This document shows positions 13,651 through 21,813 of a stretch of DNA of 64,000 nucleotides, in pieces; positions within the stretch are counted from its first letter, which is position 1, and the number at the start of each line of letters is the position of its first letter. Origin of the DNA: Allorhizobium paknamense (GTDB lineage: Bacteria > Pseudomonadota > Alphaproteobacteria > Rhizobiales > Rhizobiaceae); assembly GCF_030815125.1 (NCBI RefSeq), contig NZ_JAUSWH010000003.1, positions 310,001 to 374,000 on the forward strand, written 5' to 3'. The translations under genes were made by a program, and so were the position numbers. The notes under the pieces were generated by a model. The model saw nothing but the letters and a program-made list of their open reading frames with translations. It was not told the DNA's origin and made no database searches.

Positions 13651-14236
13651 TATCAGTTCGATCATCGCGAGAAACAACGCTACGTTCTATAACTATAGAA
13701 CGGGCGAACGACTTCGCGTGTGGCCGAGGGTTATGCTTTTCATCGTCATATCGCCAATTTTGGCTTTCCTTTTGACAGACGAGCTTACCGATTTCATCAA
13801 TTCGATCAACACTGTTGCGTCAATCCTCCTTGGCTTCGGCTTCAGCGTGCTATTTTATATTGCGAGCAGTAAGGATGATGAGGTCTCGCCCAACTCGTCG
13901 CTGGAGCAGAAGAACCGCGCGCGCCGAGTGAATGCCCTCTCGCGGGAGCTTTTTCACAACGTCTCTTATTTCGTGATGATGGCATCCGCAGGTCTGGCTT
14001 TTGCGATGATTGTAATTGCACCAGAAGCTCAAGGTGACTGGTTTTCGAAGCAAGCTCTTCCGCTTCTGGGTAAGGCGATACCGAAGGCGGCTGACTACCT
14101 CTGGTGGGTTAGCCTTGCCATTCGTAGTGTTTTCTTCTTCCTCATAATCGAGGCAGGCTACACGTTTGGTCGCATCGTGGGCAGAGTCAATTTTCTTTTC
14201 GAGGAGAAGCTGTCGAGCGGGAATGGCACCCAATAG
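13643..14236 (+). CDS. Four-pass membrane protein, partner of the preceding gene
   Basis: 197 residues. Four hydrophobic segments are visible: about 28-46 (VMLFIVISPILAFLLTDEL), 54-75 (INTVASILLGFGFSVLFYIA), 110-128 (FVMMASAGLAFAMIVIAP) and 152-178 (WWVSLAIRSVFFFLIIEAGY). A charged cytoplasmic loop lies between the second and third. Its start codon is inside the upstream gene. A soluble sensor coupled to a membrane effector is a common design of abortive-infection systems, but no family is recognised and the role remains inferred. Confidence 0.6.
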   Translation: MASISSIIARNNATFYNYRTGERLRVWPRVMLFIVISPILAFLLTDELTDFINSINTVASILLGFGFSVLFYIASSKDDEVSPNSSLEQKNRARRVNALSRELFHNVSYFVMMASAGLAFAMIVIAPEAQGDWFSKQALPLLGKAIPKAADYLWWVSLAIRSVFFFLIIEAGYTFGRIVGRVNFLFEEKLSSGNGTQ

Positions 14237-14445
14237 CCAACACTAAGCTCGCATCCGATGTGAAGCTGAGTTTTCACCGCGCTCGGTGCTAGCGTGATGA
14301 GCGCATCGTTATTGCGACTCGACGGACAGGTTGATGGTGGTTGCCTCAACTGCCACGGTGATCCGTGTGGTGCATCCGCAAGCGTGTAACACTTAGGGTG
14401 CTCTAATAAGCGCCAAGCCCTTGTTTTTTCGTTTAAAAAAGGAGC
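14237..14445. other. Right end of prophage, probable attachment region
   Basis: No gene is seen between the last prophage gene and the tRNA. The stretch TTGTTTTTTCGTTTAAAAAAGG directly before the tRNA 3' end gives a T-run on the minus strand and can serve as the tRNA terminator. The attachment core is expected to overlap the tRNA 3' half. The partner copy lies outside the window. Confidence 0.45.
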
Positions 14446-14520
14446 TGGCTGGGGCGCCTGGATTCGAACCAGGGGATGGCGGTACCAAAAACCGCTGCCT
14501 TACCGCTTGGCTACGCCCCA
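14446..14520 (-). tRNA. tRNA-Gln (anticodon TTG)
   Basis: A complete 75-base cloverleaf with encoded CCA on the minus strand. It starts TGGGGCG and ends CGCCCCA-GCCA, so the acceptor stem is perfect. The anticodon stem GCGGT/ACCGC encloses TTTTGGT, giving anticodon TTG (codon CAA, Gln); the T loop is TTCGAAT. Its 3' end faces the prophage, as expected for an integration target. Confidence 0.95.
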
Positions 14521-14714
14521 ACTTTGAGAATGACGAAGCATTGCCTCGCCTGCGGTGGAGCGCTCTTAGCAAAGCATTGGGCGGGCTGCAATCACCTTTC
14601 GCAGGAATTTTGTGAAGGAATGCTTTCAAAAAAATCGGGAACGATGTCCGCCCCCATGGGTTGTCCTCCTGTCAATTGAAGACGTTCCTTGAAACAAACG
14701 GAAAGGAAAGGATC

Positions 14715-15275
14715 ATGACGTCCATTACCTCCGCGAAAATTCTCATTCTCGCCACCCATGGCTATGAGCGGTCCGAGTTGCATGTGCCGCTGGAAGAGCT
14801 GAAGCGCAGGGGCGCTGACGTGAAGATCGCCTCGTTGAAGAAGGAGCCGATCAAGAGCTGGGACGAGAAGGATTGGGGCGATACCGTCGATGTCGATCTG
14901 ACGGTGGATCAGGCCTCGGTCGAGAATTTCGATGCGCTCGTCATCCCCGGCGGTCAGATCAACCCTGATATTCTGCGCACCGATGAAAAGGCCGTGAAGC
15001 TGGTGAAGGATTTCGTGGCCTCCGGCAAGGTCGTTGCCGCCGTCTGCCACGGTCCGTGGCTGCTGGTTGAGGCTGATGCGCTCAGGGGCCGCAAGGCAAC
15101 CTCCTACCACTCCATCAAGACCGACGTGAAGAATGCCGGTGCCGAATGGGTGGATAAGGAAGTGGTGACCGACAAGGGCATTATCACCTCGCGTAATCCG
15201 GGCGATCTGCAGGCCTTCGTGGCCAAGATCGTTGAGGAAGTCGAGGAAGGCCGCCATCAGCGCCGCGCCGCCTGA
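14715..15275 (+). CDS. DJ-1/PfpI family protein (type 1 glutamine amidotransferase-like)
   Basis: 186 residues from the ATG at 14715, which has GGAAAGGA upstream. The nucleophile elbow AAVCHGPWLL carries the conserved Cys, followed by His. The N-terminal ILATHGYERSEL supplies the conserved Glu, and ALVIPGGQINPDILR is the usual loop. PfpI/YhbO-type proteins act as stress proteins, with reported deglycase or protease activity. It is the first host gene right of the prophage and is followed by a terminator, so it is probably transcribed alone. Confidence 0.85.
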   Translation: MTSITSAKILILATHGYERSELHVPLEELKRRGADVKIASLKKEPIKSWDEKDWGDTVDVDLTVDQASVENFDALVIPGGQINPDILRTDEKAVKLVKDFVASGKVVAAVCHGPWLLVEADALRGRKATSYHSIKTDVKNAGAEWVDKEVVTDKGIITSRNPGDLQAFVAKIVEEVEEGRHQRRAA

Positions 15276-15297
15276 TTTCATTTGCCCGATGGTTTGG

Positions 15298-15328
15298 AAA
15301 GCCCTCTTTCTCCGGAAAGGGGGCTTTT
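15298..15328 (+). terminator. Terminator after the DJ-1/PfpI gene
   Basis: AAAGCCCTCTTT and AAAGGGGGCTTT pair with one mismatch around a CTCCGG loop and end in TTTTCT. It lies 23 bases after the stop codon. Confidence 0.75.
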
Positions 15329-15388
15329 CTCGTGTTTTCCTCGCTCTCCTCTTGCGGTAGCAATGGGCAAAACCATCGGAGACCAGCC

Positions 15389-15688
15389 ATGCCCGGATAT
15401 AGCGCCCGTCCGCCCGCCACCTCCACGCTTTTGCAGGAGGATGCGCAGGTGCGCATCATGCGCTGGGATTTCGAGCCGGGTGCCGCCACCGGCCATCATG
15501 TGCATGGCATGGATTATGTGGTCGTGCCGCTGACCGATTGCCATTTTCTCATTGAGGATGCAGAGGGAGAGCGCCGGGTGTTCACGCCCGCCGGTGAATC
15601 CTATCGCCGCCCGGCGGGAATTGCCCATAATGTCGTGAATGGCGGTGAGGCTCCCATGGCCTTCATCGAGATCGAATATAAAGCATAA
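15389..15688 (+). CDS. Small cupin-domain protein
   Basis: 99 residues from the ATG at 15389, with a GGAGA ribosome site. A single cupin barrel fills the protein: the first motif is GAATGHHVHGMDYVVVPL, with the metal-binding His residues, and the second is SYRRPAGIAHNVVNGG. It lacks a DNA-binding domain, so it is an enzyme or binding protein rather than a regulator. It ends 14 bases before the metallo-hydrolase gene, and the two are probably co-transcribed. The substrate is unknown. Confidence 0.75.
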   Translation: MPGYSARPPATSTLLQEDAQVRIMRWDFEPGAATGHHVHGMDYVVVPLTDCHFLIEDAEGERRVFTPAGESYRRPAGIAHNVVNGGEAPMAFIEIEYKA

Positions 15689-15702
15689 CGGACCTTCCCA
15701 TA

Positions 15703-16614
15703 ATGAATGCTTCCTGGCGTCTTGCCGAGACCTACCAGCCCGCCCATGGCGAGGCCGTACCGCTTGCGCCGGGCGTGCAGCGCGTCACCGCCGGCAATGT
15801 CGGCGCCATGACCCACCAGGGCACCAACAGCTACATCGTCGGGGAAAAATCCGTCTGCGTCATCGATCCGGGCCCGGAGGACGAGGCGCATTTCCAGGCG
15901 CTGCTGAGGGCGCTGGAAGGCCGCGAGGTGACCCATATCCTGGTCACGCACACCCATAAGGACCATTCCATGCTCGCCCCCCGCCTCAAGGCGGAAAAGG
16001 GCGGGCTGCTGGTGGCGGAAGGGGCACATCGGCTGTCACGTCCCCTGCATCCGGGGGAGGTCAATCCTTTCGCCAAAAGCTCGCATATGGAGTTCACGCC
16101 GGATCTGATCGTCTCGGATGGCGCTTTGCTGCAAGGCGACGGCTGGGCGCTGGAAACGGTGCTGACGCCCGGCCATGCCGCCAATCACGCCTGCTTTGCC
16201 TTGCGGGAGCTCGGCGTGCTGTTTTCCGGCGATCACGTCATGGCCTGGGCCACCTCGGTGGTCGGGCCGCCGGATGGGTCCATGGCCGCCTATCTCGCCT
16301 CGCTGGACAAGCTGCTGGCCCGGCAGGACCGTTTCTACCTTCCCGGCCATGGTGGACCGGTCACGGAGCCGCGCGCCCTGGTCAGCGGCATGCGCACCCA
16401 CCGGTTGACGCGCGAACGCGCCATTCTGGGCCGGGTGCGCGCAGGCGATCACACCATCGAAGCCATGGTGCAGAGCATGTATCGCGGGCTGGAGCCCGGC
16501 CTCCTCAAGCCCGCAGCCCTTTCGGTCTTCGCACATCTTGAAGATCTTGTCCGCAAGGGGGAGGTGGTCGCCGACGGTCCCGCCTGTCTCGATAGCAGCT
16601 ATTATGCTGTGTAA
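15703..16614 (+). CDS. Metallo-beta-lactamase fold hydrolase (LACTB2/glyoxalase II-like)
   Basis: 303 residues. The zinc-binding signature HTHKDHS is at about 86-92. Other ligands are the His in TPGHAANHACF and the Asp in SGDHVMAWATSVV; YLPGHGGPVTEP supplies the last His. The C-terminal 70 residues form the winged-helix-like tail found in LACTB2-type enzymes (LTRERAILGRVRAGDHTIEA). Such proteins cleave thioesters or RNA; which applies here is unknown. It sits just before the sulfate operon but is separated from it by a regulatory gap. Confidence 0.85.
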   Translation: MNASWRLAETYQPAHGEAVPLAPGVQRVTAGNVGAMTHQGTNSYIVGEKSVCVIDPGPEDEAHFQALLRALEGREVTHILVTHTHKDHSMLAPRLKAEKGGLLVAEGAHRLSRPLHPGEVNPFAKSSHMEFTPDLIVSDGALLQGDGWALETVLTPGHAANHACFALRELGVLFSGDHVMAWATSVVGPPDGSMAAYLASLDKLLARQDRFYLPGHGGPVTEPRALVSGMRTHRLTRERAILGRVRAGDHTIEAMVQSMYRGLEPGLLKPAALSVFAHLEDLVRKGEVVADGPACLDSSYYAV

Positions 16615-16632
16615 AATCTATTGATTTAATAG
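16614..16632. promoter_or_regulatory. Candidate sulfur-regulon operator upstream of cysH
   Basis: AAATCTATTGATTTAATAG lies 237 bases before cysH. It matches 15 of 19 bases with the element upstream of the sulfate-binding protein gene (22879-22897), and both are partly palindromic. Two sulfate-assimilation operons carrying the same sequence suggests a shared regulator. The element begins on the last base of the upstream stop codon. Confidence 0.55.
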
Positions 16633-16736
16633 AAAAATAGTGCCATCTTCCGTCTTGCTGGGCGCTGCGACGCCCGAAAGACCGGGTCAGGGGGAGGGAA
16701 ATCTCCGACGCGCCGGGAGATGAGAGATATTTGCTC

Positions 16737-16830
16737 TTCAAGCCGCCCGGCTTGAAAGGCAATTCCTGTTCCTGTGGGCCGAAAACGGCGATACTCCCCG
16801 AACGATAAGCCTTGTAGCCACAAGCGTTCG
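16737..16830 (+). promoter_or_regulatory. Structured leader upstream of cysH
   Basis: Two strong hairpins occupy the untranslated region: a perfect dyad TTCAAGCCG/CGGCTTGAA (16737-16756), and a nested stem with CGAACG/CGTTCG outside and CTTGT/ACAAG inside (16799-16830). A weaker pair ATCTCC/GGAGAT precedes them. No T-run follows, so they are not plain terminators. The region from operator to start codon is about 240 bases, long enough for a cis-acting RNA. I do not recognise a known riboswitch. Confidence 0.4.
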
Positions 16831-16868
16831 GACATTTCTTCAGGAACATCTCCTTCAGGACCCCTGGC

Positions 16869-17618
16869 ATGACATTGCAAAGCAGAATTGAAGCCGCCGC
16901 CGCGCTCGATGCAGCCTTCGCCTCGCTTGATCTTGCAGGCCGGTTGCAACTGGTCGCCTCGCTTGGCGGGCGTGCCGTTTTCACCACCAGCCTCGGCATC
17001 GAAGATCAGGTCATCACCGCGGCTATCGCGCTTTCGGGGGCTGAGATCGAGGTGGCGACGCTGGATACGGGCCGGCTCTTCAAGGAAACCGCCGATCTGA
17101 TCAGCGAGACGGAAGAGCGTTTCGGCATCAGCATCCGCCGATTTCATCCTGCCCAGGACGATATCGACGCCTATGCCGCGAAATACGGCCTGAACGGTTT
17201 TTATGAAAGTGTCGAAGCGCGCCATGCCTGCTGTCATGTGCGCAAGCTGGTGCCGCTGGCCAAGGCGCTGGAAGGCGCTTCCGCCTGGGTCACGGGCTTG
17301 CGCCGCAGTCAGTCCGGCAACCGCGCCACTACGCCGTTTGCGGAATATGACGCCGAGCGCCAGCTCATCAAGGTCAATCCGCTGGCGGACTGGTCTCTGG
17401 AAGAGATCAACGCCTATGTGGAAAAGGAAGCGGTGCCCACCAATCCGCTGCACAAGCGCGGCTATCCCTCCATCGGCTGCGAGCCCTGCACGCGCGCCAT
17501 CAAGCCTGGCGAGCCGGAGCGGGCGGGCCGCTGGTGGTGGGAAAATGACGAGAAGCGCGAATGCGGCCTGCATGTGCCGGAAGCCGCACTTCCCTCGCTC
17601 AATTCCAGTTCTCTCTAA
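16869..17618 (+). CDS. cysH: Adenylyl-sulfate (APS/PAPS) reductase
   Basis: 249 residues. It reduces activated sulfate to sulfite. The Cys pairs C121-C122 (ARHACCHVRK) and C204/C207 (SIGCEPC) are the ligands of the [4Fe-4S] cluster that marks assimilatory APS reductases, as opposed to the cluster-free PAPS reductases of enteric bacteria. C232 in KRECGLH is the catalytic thiol. The N-terminal VFTTSLGIEDQVI holds the sulfonucleotide-binding loop. It is followed by cysD and cysN and probably forms one operon, so APS made by CysDN is reduced directly without a PAPS step. The standard gene name cysH is kept. Confidence 0.95.
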   Translation: MTLQSRIEAAAALDAAFASLDLAGRLQLVASLGGRAVFTTSLGIEDQVITAAIALSGAEIEVATLDTGRLFKETADLISETEERFGISIRRFHPAQDDIDAYAAKYGLNGFYESVEARHACCHVRKLVPLAKALEGASAWVTGLRRSQSGNRATTPFAEYDAERQLIKVNPLADWSLEEINAYVEKEAVPTNPLHKRGYPSIGCEPCTRAIKPGEPERAGRWWWENDEKRECGLHVPEAALPSLNSSSL

Positions 17619-17722
17619 CAAATTCCGTCATTCACTGCGTTCCTGCCTGCCCTTGGGTGGCGGGACTCGCGGCAAAAGGGTAGAAGACAATGGCCGTTCA
17701 GCCTTTGCCAGGAAGTCAGATA

Positions 17723-18679
17723 ATGCATTTGCATCAGTCCGAGTTTGATCCGCATTCCAAGGATGCCGCCCCGCGCGCGCCGCTGGACCCGCATCTGAAG
17801 GCGCTGGAAAACGAGGCGATCCACATTTTCCGCGAGGTGGCGGCAGAGTTCGACAATCCCGTCATGCTCTATTCCATCGGCAAGGATTCCTCCGTGCTGC
17901 TGCATCTGGCGCGCAAGGCCTTTTATCCTGGCCGGGTGCCGTTTCCGCTGCTGCACATCGATACCGGCTGGAAATTCAAGGAAATGATCGCTTTCCGCGA
18001 TGAAATGGCCCGCCGTTACGATCTCGATCTGGTGGTGCATACCAATCCGCGCGGCAAGGCGGAAAATGTCACGCCCTTCACCCATGGTTCGGCGCTTTAC
18101 ACCGACATCATGAAGACGGAAGCCCTGCGGCAGGCGCTGGATGCCGGCAAATATGACGCCGCCTTCGGCGGTGCGCGCCGCGACGAGGAAGCCTCCCGCG
18201 CCAAGGAGCGCATCTATTCCTTCCGCACGCCGGATCACAAATGGGACCCGCGCAACCAGCGGCCGGAACTGTGGAGCATCTATAACGGCATGATCCGCCG
18301 GGGCGAAAGCGTGCGCGCCTTCCCGCTGTCCAACTGGACGGAAGTGGATATCTGGCGCTACATCCAGGCGGAAAACATTCCGCTGGTGCCGCTCTATTTC
18401 GCCGCCAAGCGCCCCTATATCGAGCGCGACGGCATGATGATCATGGCCGAGGACGAGCGGCTGGAGCTTCTGCCCGGCGAGGAAAAGAAGGAAGGCATGA
18501 TCCGCTTCCGCACGCTGGGCTGCTTCCCGCTCACCGGCGCCATCCGCTCCGAGGCCGAGACGCTGGACGAAGTGATTGCCGAGCTTGAAATCGCCACTGT
18601 TTCCGAGCGTCAGGGCCGCGCCATCGACCGCGACCAGTCCGGCTCCATGGAAAAGAAAAAACGCGAAGGATATTTCTGA
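17723..18679 (+). CDS. cysD: Sulfate adenylyltransferase subunit 2
   Basis: 318 residues from the ATG at 17723, chosen because AGGAAG stands seven bases ahead; an in-frame ATG at 17690 would add 11 residues. CysD adenylates sulfate to APS with energy from the CysN GTPase. The ATP pyrophosphatase loop is [20 protein letters not shown]. The family segment [14 protein letters not shown] appears here as [18 protein letters not shown]. The C-terminal [13 protein letters not shown] and [10 protein letters not shown] are typical. The cysN start is one base past the stop. Confidence 0.95.
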   Translation: MHLHQSEFDPHSKDAAPRAPLDPHLKALENEAIHIFREVAAEFDNPVMLYSIGKDSSVLLHLARKAFYPGRVPFPLLHIDTGWKFKEMIAFRDEMARRYDLDLVVHTNPRGKAENVTPFTHGSALYTDIMKTEALRQALDAGKYDAAFGGARRDEEASRAKERIYSFRTPDHKWDPRNQRPELWSIYNGMIRRGESVRAFPLSNWTEVDIWRYIQAENIPLVPLYFAAKRPYIERDGMMIMAEDERLELLPGEEKKEGMIRFRTLGCFPLTGAIRSEAETLDEVIAELEIATVSERQGRAIDRDQSGSMEKKKREGYF

Positions 18680-18680
18680 G

Positions 18681-20156
18681 ATGACCGCAAGCGCCAATGC
18701 CCTCGCCACTGCCGAGCCCCAGGCGGAGACCGCCGCCAAGCTTCGCGACACGCGCCCGCTGCGTCTCATCACCTGCGGCTCCGTCGATGACGGCAAGTCA
18801 ACCCTCATCGGTCGCCTGCTCTGGGATACCAAGGCCGTCAAGGAAGATCAGGCCGCGACGCTGAAGCGCGATAGCGGCAAACAGAACGATCTCGGCCTGC
18901 CGGATTTCGCCCTTTTGCTGGATGGTCTTCAGGCCGAGCGCGAACAGGGCATCACCATCGATGTCGCCTATCGCTATTTTGCCACCGACAAACGCTCCTT
19001 CATCGTGGCCGATACGCCCGGCCATGAGCAATATACCCGCAACATGGCAACGGGGGCCTCCACCGCCGATCTCGCCGTACTTTTGGTCGATGCCCGCGCC
19101 GGTATTCTCGAGCAGACCCGCCGCCACGCCACGATCGCCTCGCTGATGGGCATCAAGCAGTTCGTGCTGGCGGTCAACAAGATCGACCTCACGGAGTATG
19201 ACCGCGCCGGTTTTGAAGCGATCTCCAGCGAGTTCCGCGAGATTGCCCTGACGCTCGGCGTGCGCCAGGTCACCGCCATTCCGATGTCGGCGCTGAAGGG
19301 CGAAAACGTCGTCTATTCCGGCAAGGCCGTCATGCCCTGGTATGAAGGCCCGACGCTGGTGGAAACGCTGGAACTGGCGCCGGTGCGCGGCGCACAGTCC
19401 ACGGGCTTTCGCCTGCCGGTCCAGCGCGTTTCCCGTCCGGGTGAGAGCTTCCGCGGCTATCAGGGTACGGTGGCCGGTGGGGCGGTCAAGCCGGGCGACA
19501 GCGTCGCCATCCTGCCGTCCGGCGCTATCGCCAATGTCAAGCAGATCGTCACCTTCGATCTGGTGCGCAATGCCGCCGTGGCCGGTGATGCCATCACGCT
19601 GGTGCTGGACCGTCAGGTGGATGTATCGCGCGGTGACATGATCGTTTCGCTGGAAGCCCAGCCGCTGACCGGGCTTGCCTTCGATGCGCAGCTCGTGGCG
19701 TTGCAGCCCGGCGGCATCCTGCCCAACAAGCGCTACTGGCTGAAGAGCGGCTCGCGCCGCCAGCGCGTGCAGGTCACGCCGGTCTCGCAGCTGGAGCTGA
19801 AGAGCGGCAAGTGGCAGCCCGCCGAAAGCCTGGCGATGAACGCCATCGGCAAGGTGCATCTCTCCTTCGACGAAAAGGCAATTTTCGACCCCTATGAGCT
19901 GAACCGCACCACCGGCGCCTTCATCCTGATCGATCCCGACACCAACAATACGGTTGCAGGCGGCATGATTACCGCCAAGCGCTCCGATTTGGGCGGCCTG
20001 CATTCGCAAGAAGGCCGCGTGCTTCTGTCGCTGCCGGCCGATCTCGCCGACCAGATCATGGCCACTGAAGCCATGGCCTCGCGCCGGGACGAGGTGGAAA
20101 TGCGCCGCGTGACCGCCGCCAAGGCCCGCGACGTGCTGGACGGGATCGACGGCTGA
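18681..20156 (+). CDS. cysN: Sulfate adenylyltransferase subunit 1 (GTPase)
   Basis: 491 residues from the ATG at 18681. EF-Tu-like GTPase motifs are clear: G1 GSVDDGKST, G3 DTPGHEQY, G4 NKID. The rest is two beta-barrel domains. CysN drives APS formation by CysD through GTP hydrolysis. The protein stops at 491 residues, so no APS kinase (CysC) is fused, unlike rhizobial NodQ or CysNC. This agrees with an APS reductase type of CysH. The gene ends 44 bases before a strong bidirectional terminator. Confidence 0.95.
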   Translation: MTASANALATAEPQAETAAKLRDTRPLRLITCGSVDDGKSTLIGRLLWDTKAVKEDQAATLKRDSGKQNDLGLPDFALLLDGLQAEREQGITIDVAYRYFATDKRSFIVADTPGHEQYTRNMATGASTADLAVLLVDARAGILEQTRRHATIASLMGIKQFVLAVNKIDLTEYDRAGFEAISSEFREIALTLGVRQVTAIPMSALKGENVVYSGKAVMPWYEGPTLVETLELAPVRGAQSTGFRLPVQRVSRPGESFRGYQGTVAGGAVKPGDSVAILPSGAIANVKQIVTFDLVRNAAVAGDAITLVLDRQVDVSRGDMIVSLEAQPLTGLAFDAQLVALQPGGILPNKRYWLKSGSRRQRVQVTPVSQLELKSGKWQPAESLAMNAIGKVHLSFDEKAIFDPYELNRTTGAFILIDPDTNNTVAGGMITAKRSDLGGLHSQEGRVLLSLPADLADQIMATEAMASRRDEVEMRRVTAAKARDVLDGIDG

Positions 20157-20200
20157 CTTCGAAACCGGTTCGCATTTTTCTGTCCGGAGCCGCAAATTTC

Positions 20201-20235
20201 AAACGCCCCGGTCCTGTGAAAGGACCGGGGCGTTT
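20201..20235. terminator. Bidirectional terminator between cysN and the LacI-type gene
   Basis: A perfect 14-bp stem AAACGCCCCGGTCC/GGACCGGGGCGTTT with a 7-base loop lies between two convergent genes. The A-run and T-run at the ends serve both directions. Confidence 0.9.
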
Positions 20236-20259
20236 CACTCTGCGTAGAGGCTGCAGAGC

Positions 20260-21288
20260 TTACCCGCCGGTCCGCCTGGTCGTGTCACGGGTAATGAGCT
20301 GAAAACCGAGATCCAGAATCTTTGGTGTGGGGCGCCCGGCGCGGGTGCGCAGCACCATGTCCAGCCCCTTGAAGCCGAGATCGTAAAGCGGTGTCTGCAC
20401 CGTGGTCAGCGCTGGCACCGTGTAGCCGGAAAATTCAAGCCCGGTGAAGCCGCAGAGGCCCATCTGGTCGGGAACGCTGATCCCGCGCCGCTGACATTCG
20501 AACAGCAGGCCGGTGGCCATCTCGTCGGTGGCGCAGAAAATCGCATCGAGATCCGGAGCGGCGGCAAAAAGCCCGTCCAGCACGCGCGAGGCGGCGGGAA
20601 TGACGGTGTCGCCGCCGGTCAGGAAGATCAGGTTCGGATCGAAGATCCCCGCATCCTGCAGGGTATGCTGGAAACCGGAAAGGCGCATGCGCACCGGAAT
20701 GTCCAGCCTTGCCGCCGCAAAACCGATGCGTCGATAGCCCTGGCTCAGAAGATGTTGCGTGGCGGTGGTCGCCGCAGCGGCGTTGTTGATGCCGATGGCC
20801 ATGTCCACCGGCGGCATGGTGATGTCGATGAACTGCACCACGGGGCAGGGGGCGCGGCTCAGCATGTCCATCACACCCGGGTCCATCTGCACGCCGCCGA
20901 TCAGGATACCGGTGGGGTTCTGGCCGTAAAATTGCTTGAGCTGGTAGATCTCTTCCTTGGGATCGTAGCGTGTATTGGCATATTGCAGCCGGATACCGCT
21001 ATCACGCGCCCTGTCCTCCAGCCCGCGCATCACGGGGGGGAAGATGGCGCTGCCGAGCAGGGAGGTTAAAACCCCCACCAGATTGCTGTGACGGCTGGCC
21101 AGCGCCCGTGCGGCAAAATCCGGCACATAGCCGGTTTCCTCCACCGCCTTGAGGATCGCTTCCCGCAGGGCCTCGGAGACTTTCTCAGGCTTGTTGAGCG
21201 CCCGCGACACGGTGATCGGGCTGACCCCCACTTGTTGAGCGACTTCCGTCAAAGTTATTTTCGACGATGCTTTTCTGAGGCTTCTCAC
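20260..21288 (-). CDS. LacI-family regulator, gluconate-repressor-like
   Basis: 342 residues from a GTG at 21288, preferred because GGGGGAAAG precedes it; the ATG at 21339 would add 17 residues. The helix-turn-helix is ITLTEVAQQVGVSPITVSRA, with the hinge ALASRHS. The sugar-binding domain includes QFIDITMPPVDMAIGINN and DLDAIFCATDEMATGLLFEC, and the ending PTPKILDLGFQL is close to that of E. coli GntR. It probably represses sugar-acid genes, but no such genes are near, so the target lies elsewhere or is autoregulation. Confidence 0.8.
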   Translation of the reverse strand: MRSLRKASSKITLTEVAQQVGVSPITVSRALNKPEKVSEALREAILKAVEETGYVPDFAARALASRHSNLVGVLTSLLGSAIFPPVMRGLEDRARDSGIRLQYANTRYDPKEEIYQLKQFYGQNPTGILIGGVQMDPGVMDMLSRAPCPVVQFIDITMPPVDMAIGINNAAAATTATQHLLSQGYRRIGFAAARLDIPVRMRLSGFQHTLQDAGIFDPNLIFLTGGDTVIPAASRVLDGLFAAAPDLDAIFCATDEMATGLLFECQRRGISVPDQMGLCGFTGLEFSGYTVPALTTVQTPLYDLGFKGLDMVLRTRAGRPTPKILDLGFQLITRDTTRRTGG

Positions 21289-21339
21289 GATGCGCTTTCC
21301 CCCACATTTTACGCGAAACGTACCGCTCAAGATAGACAA

Positions 21340-21813
21340 AAACAGGCTTAGTTACCTATGGTCGTATATTTAGTATATTTCAGAAATAAAAAAAATAGCC
21401 ATGACATATGTCAAATTTCGCGGAAAACTCCCTGAAAAATATGAGGCGGATTCCTTCGTTTTCGACTGATTTCCGCAGCTTGTGCTTCATAAAGTTGAGA
21501 AAGTCTAAAGCCGATCACAACTATTTGTTTTGACAGAATAATCTTATATACCTGCCGGGTACGGTTCTGTCGCAAGGGTGGTGTTTTCCCTCGATAGACC
21601 TGCCGGGTTTCGCGAAAAGCGGCAGGGGATTGCCGGTCACGAAATGTAAAAATATGAAAAAAACCTGCCGGTGCACTTGCCTTGCACATGCCTTAAACTT
21701 CTCAAAAGAGGGCCGCTGATTCGTAACTCTCAACCTCCGCACCCCAGGGTCATGCATACCGTGTGGTGCAGGTGGAACATCGGCGGGCAAACAGCAGGGA
21801 CCGGCGAGTTTTC
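21340..21813. other. Long AT-rich intergenic region with repeated CCTGCCGG words
   Basis: No convincing gene is found. Three copies of CCTGCCGG lie at about 21551, 21599 and 21664; two of them share the longer form CCTGCCGGGT preceded by TATA or TAGA. A perfect dyad TGACATATGTCA (21402-21413) lies close to the divergent LacI-type gene and could be its operator. A minus-strand ORF of 92 residues spans the region but has unlikely composition. Confidence 0.4.

Larger units (their letters stand above)
1..14445. mobile_element. Prophage (right part), ending at tRNA-Gln
   Basis: Head, packaging and tail genes of an HK97-type tailed phage fill 1-9098, all on the plus strand, followed by about 5 kb of small accessory genes. 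The right border is placed next to the 3' end of the tRNA-Gln gene, because beyond it the genes are ordinary chromosomal metabolism. Integrases commonly recombine into tRNA 3' ends, and the element lies on the 3' side of this tRNA, as expected. No integrase, repressor, lysis or tail-fibre gene is visible, so the rest of the element must lie left of the window. The exact att core cannot be fixed without the other junction. Confidence 0.8.

Noticed and set aside
12718..14236. Identification as the Kiwa defence system
   Set aside because: Only the sizes and soluble/membrane pairing are similar; gene order is reversed and no sequence feature that I can verify supports the name.
18798..20195. 465-residue minus-strand ORF opposite cysN
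   Set aside because: CysN GTPase motifs are unmistakable on the plus strand, so this is a shadow.
21411..21790. Minus-strand ORFs in the gap before the DUF1499 gene
   Set aside because: They translate the CCTGCCGGGT repeats, have overlapping alternatives in two frames and no convincing start signal.
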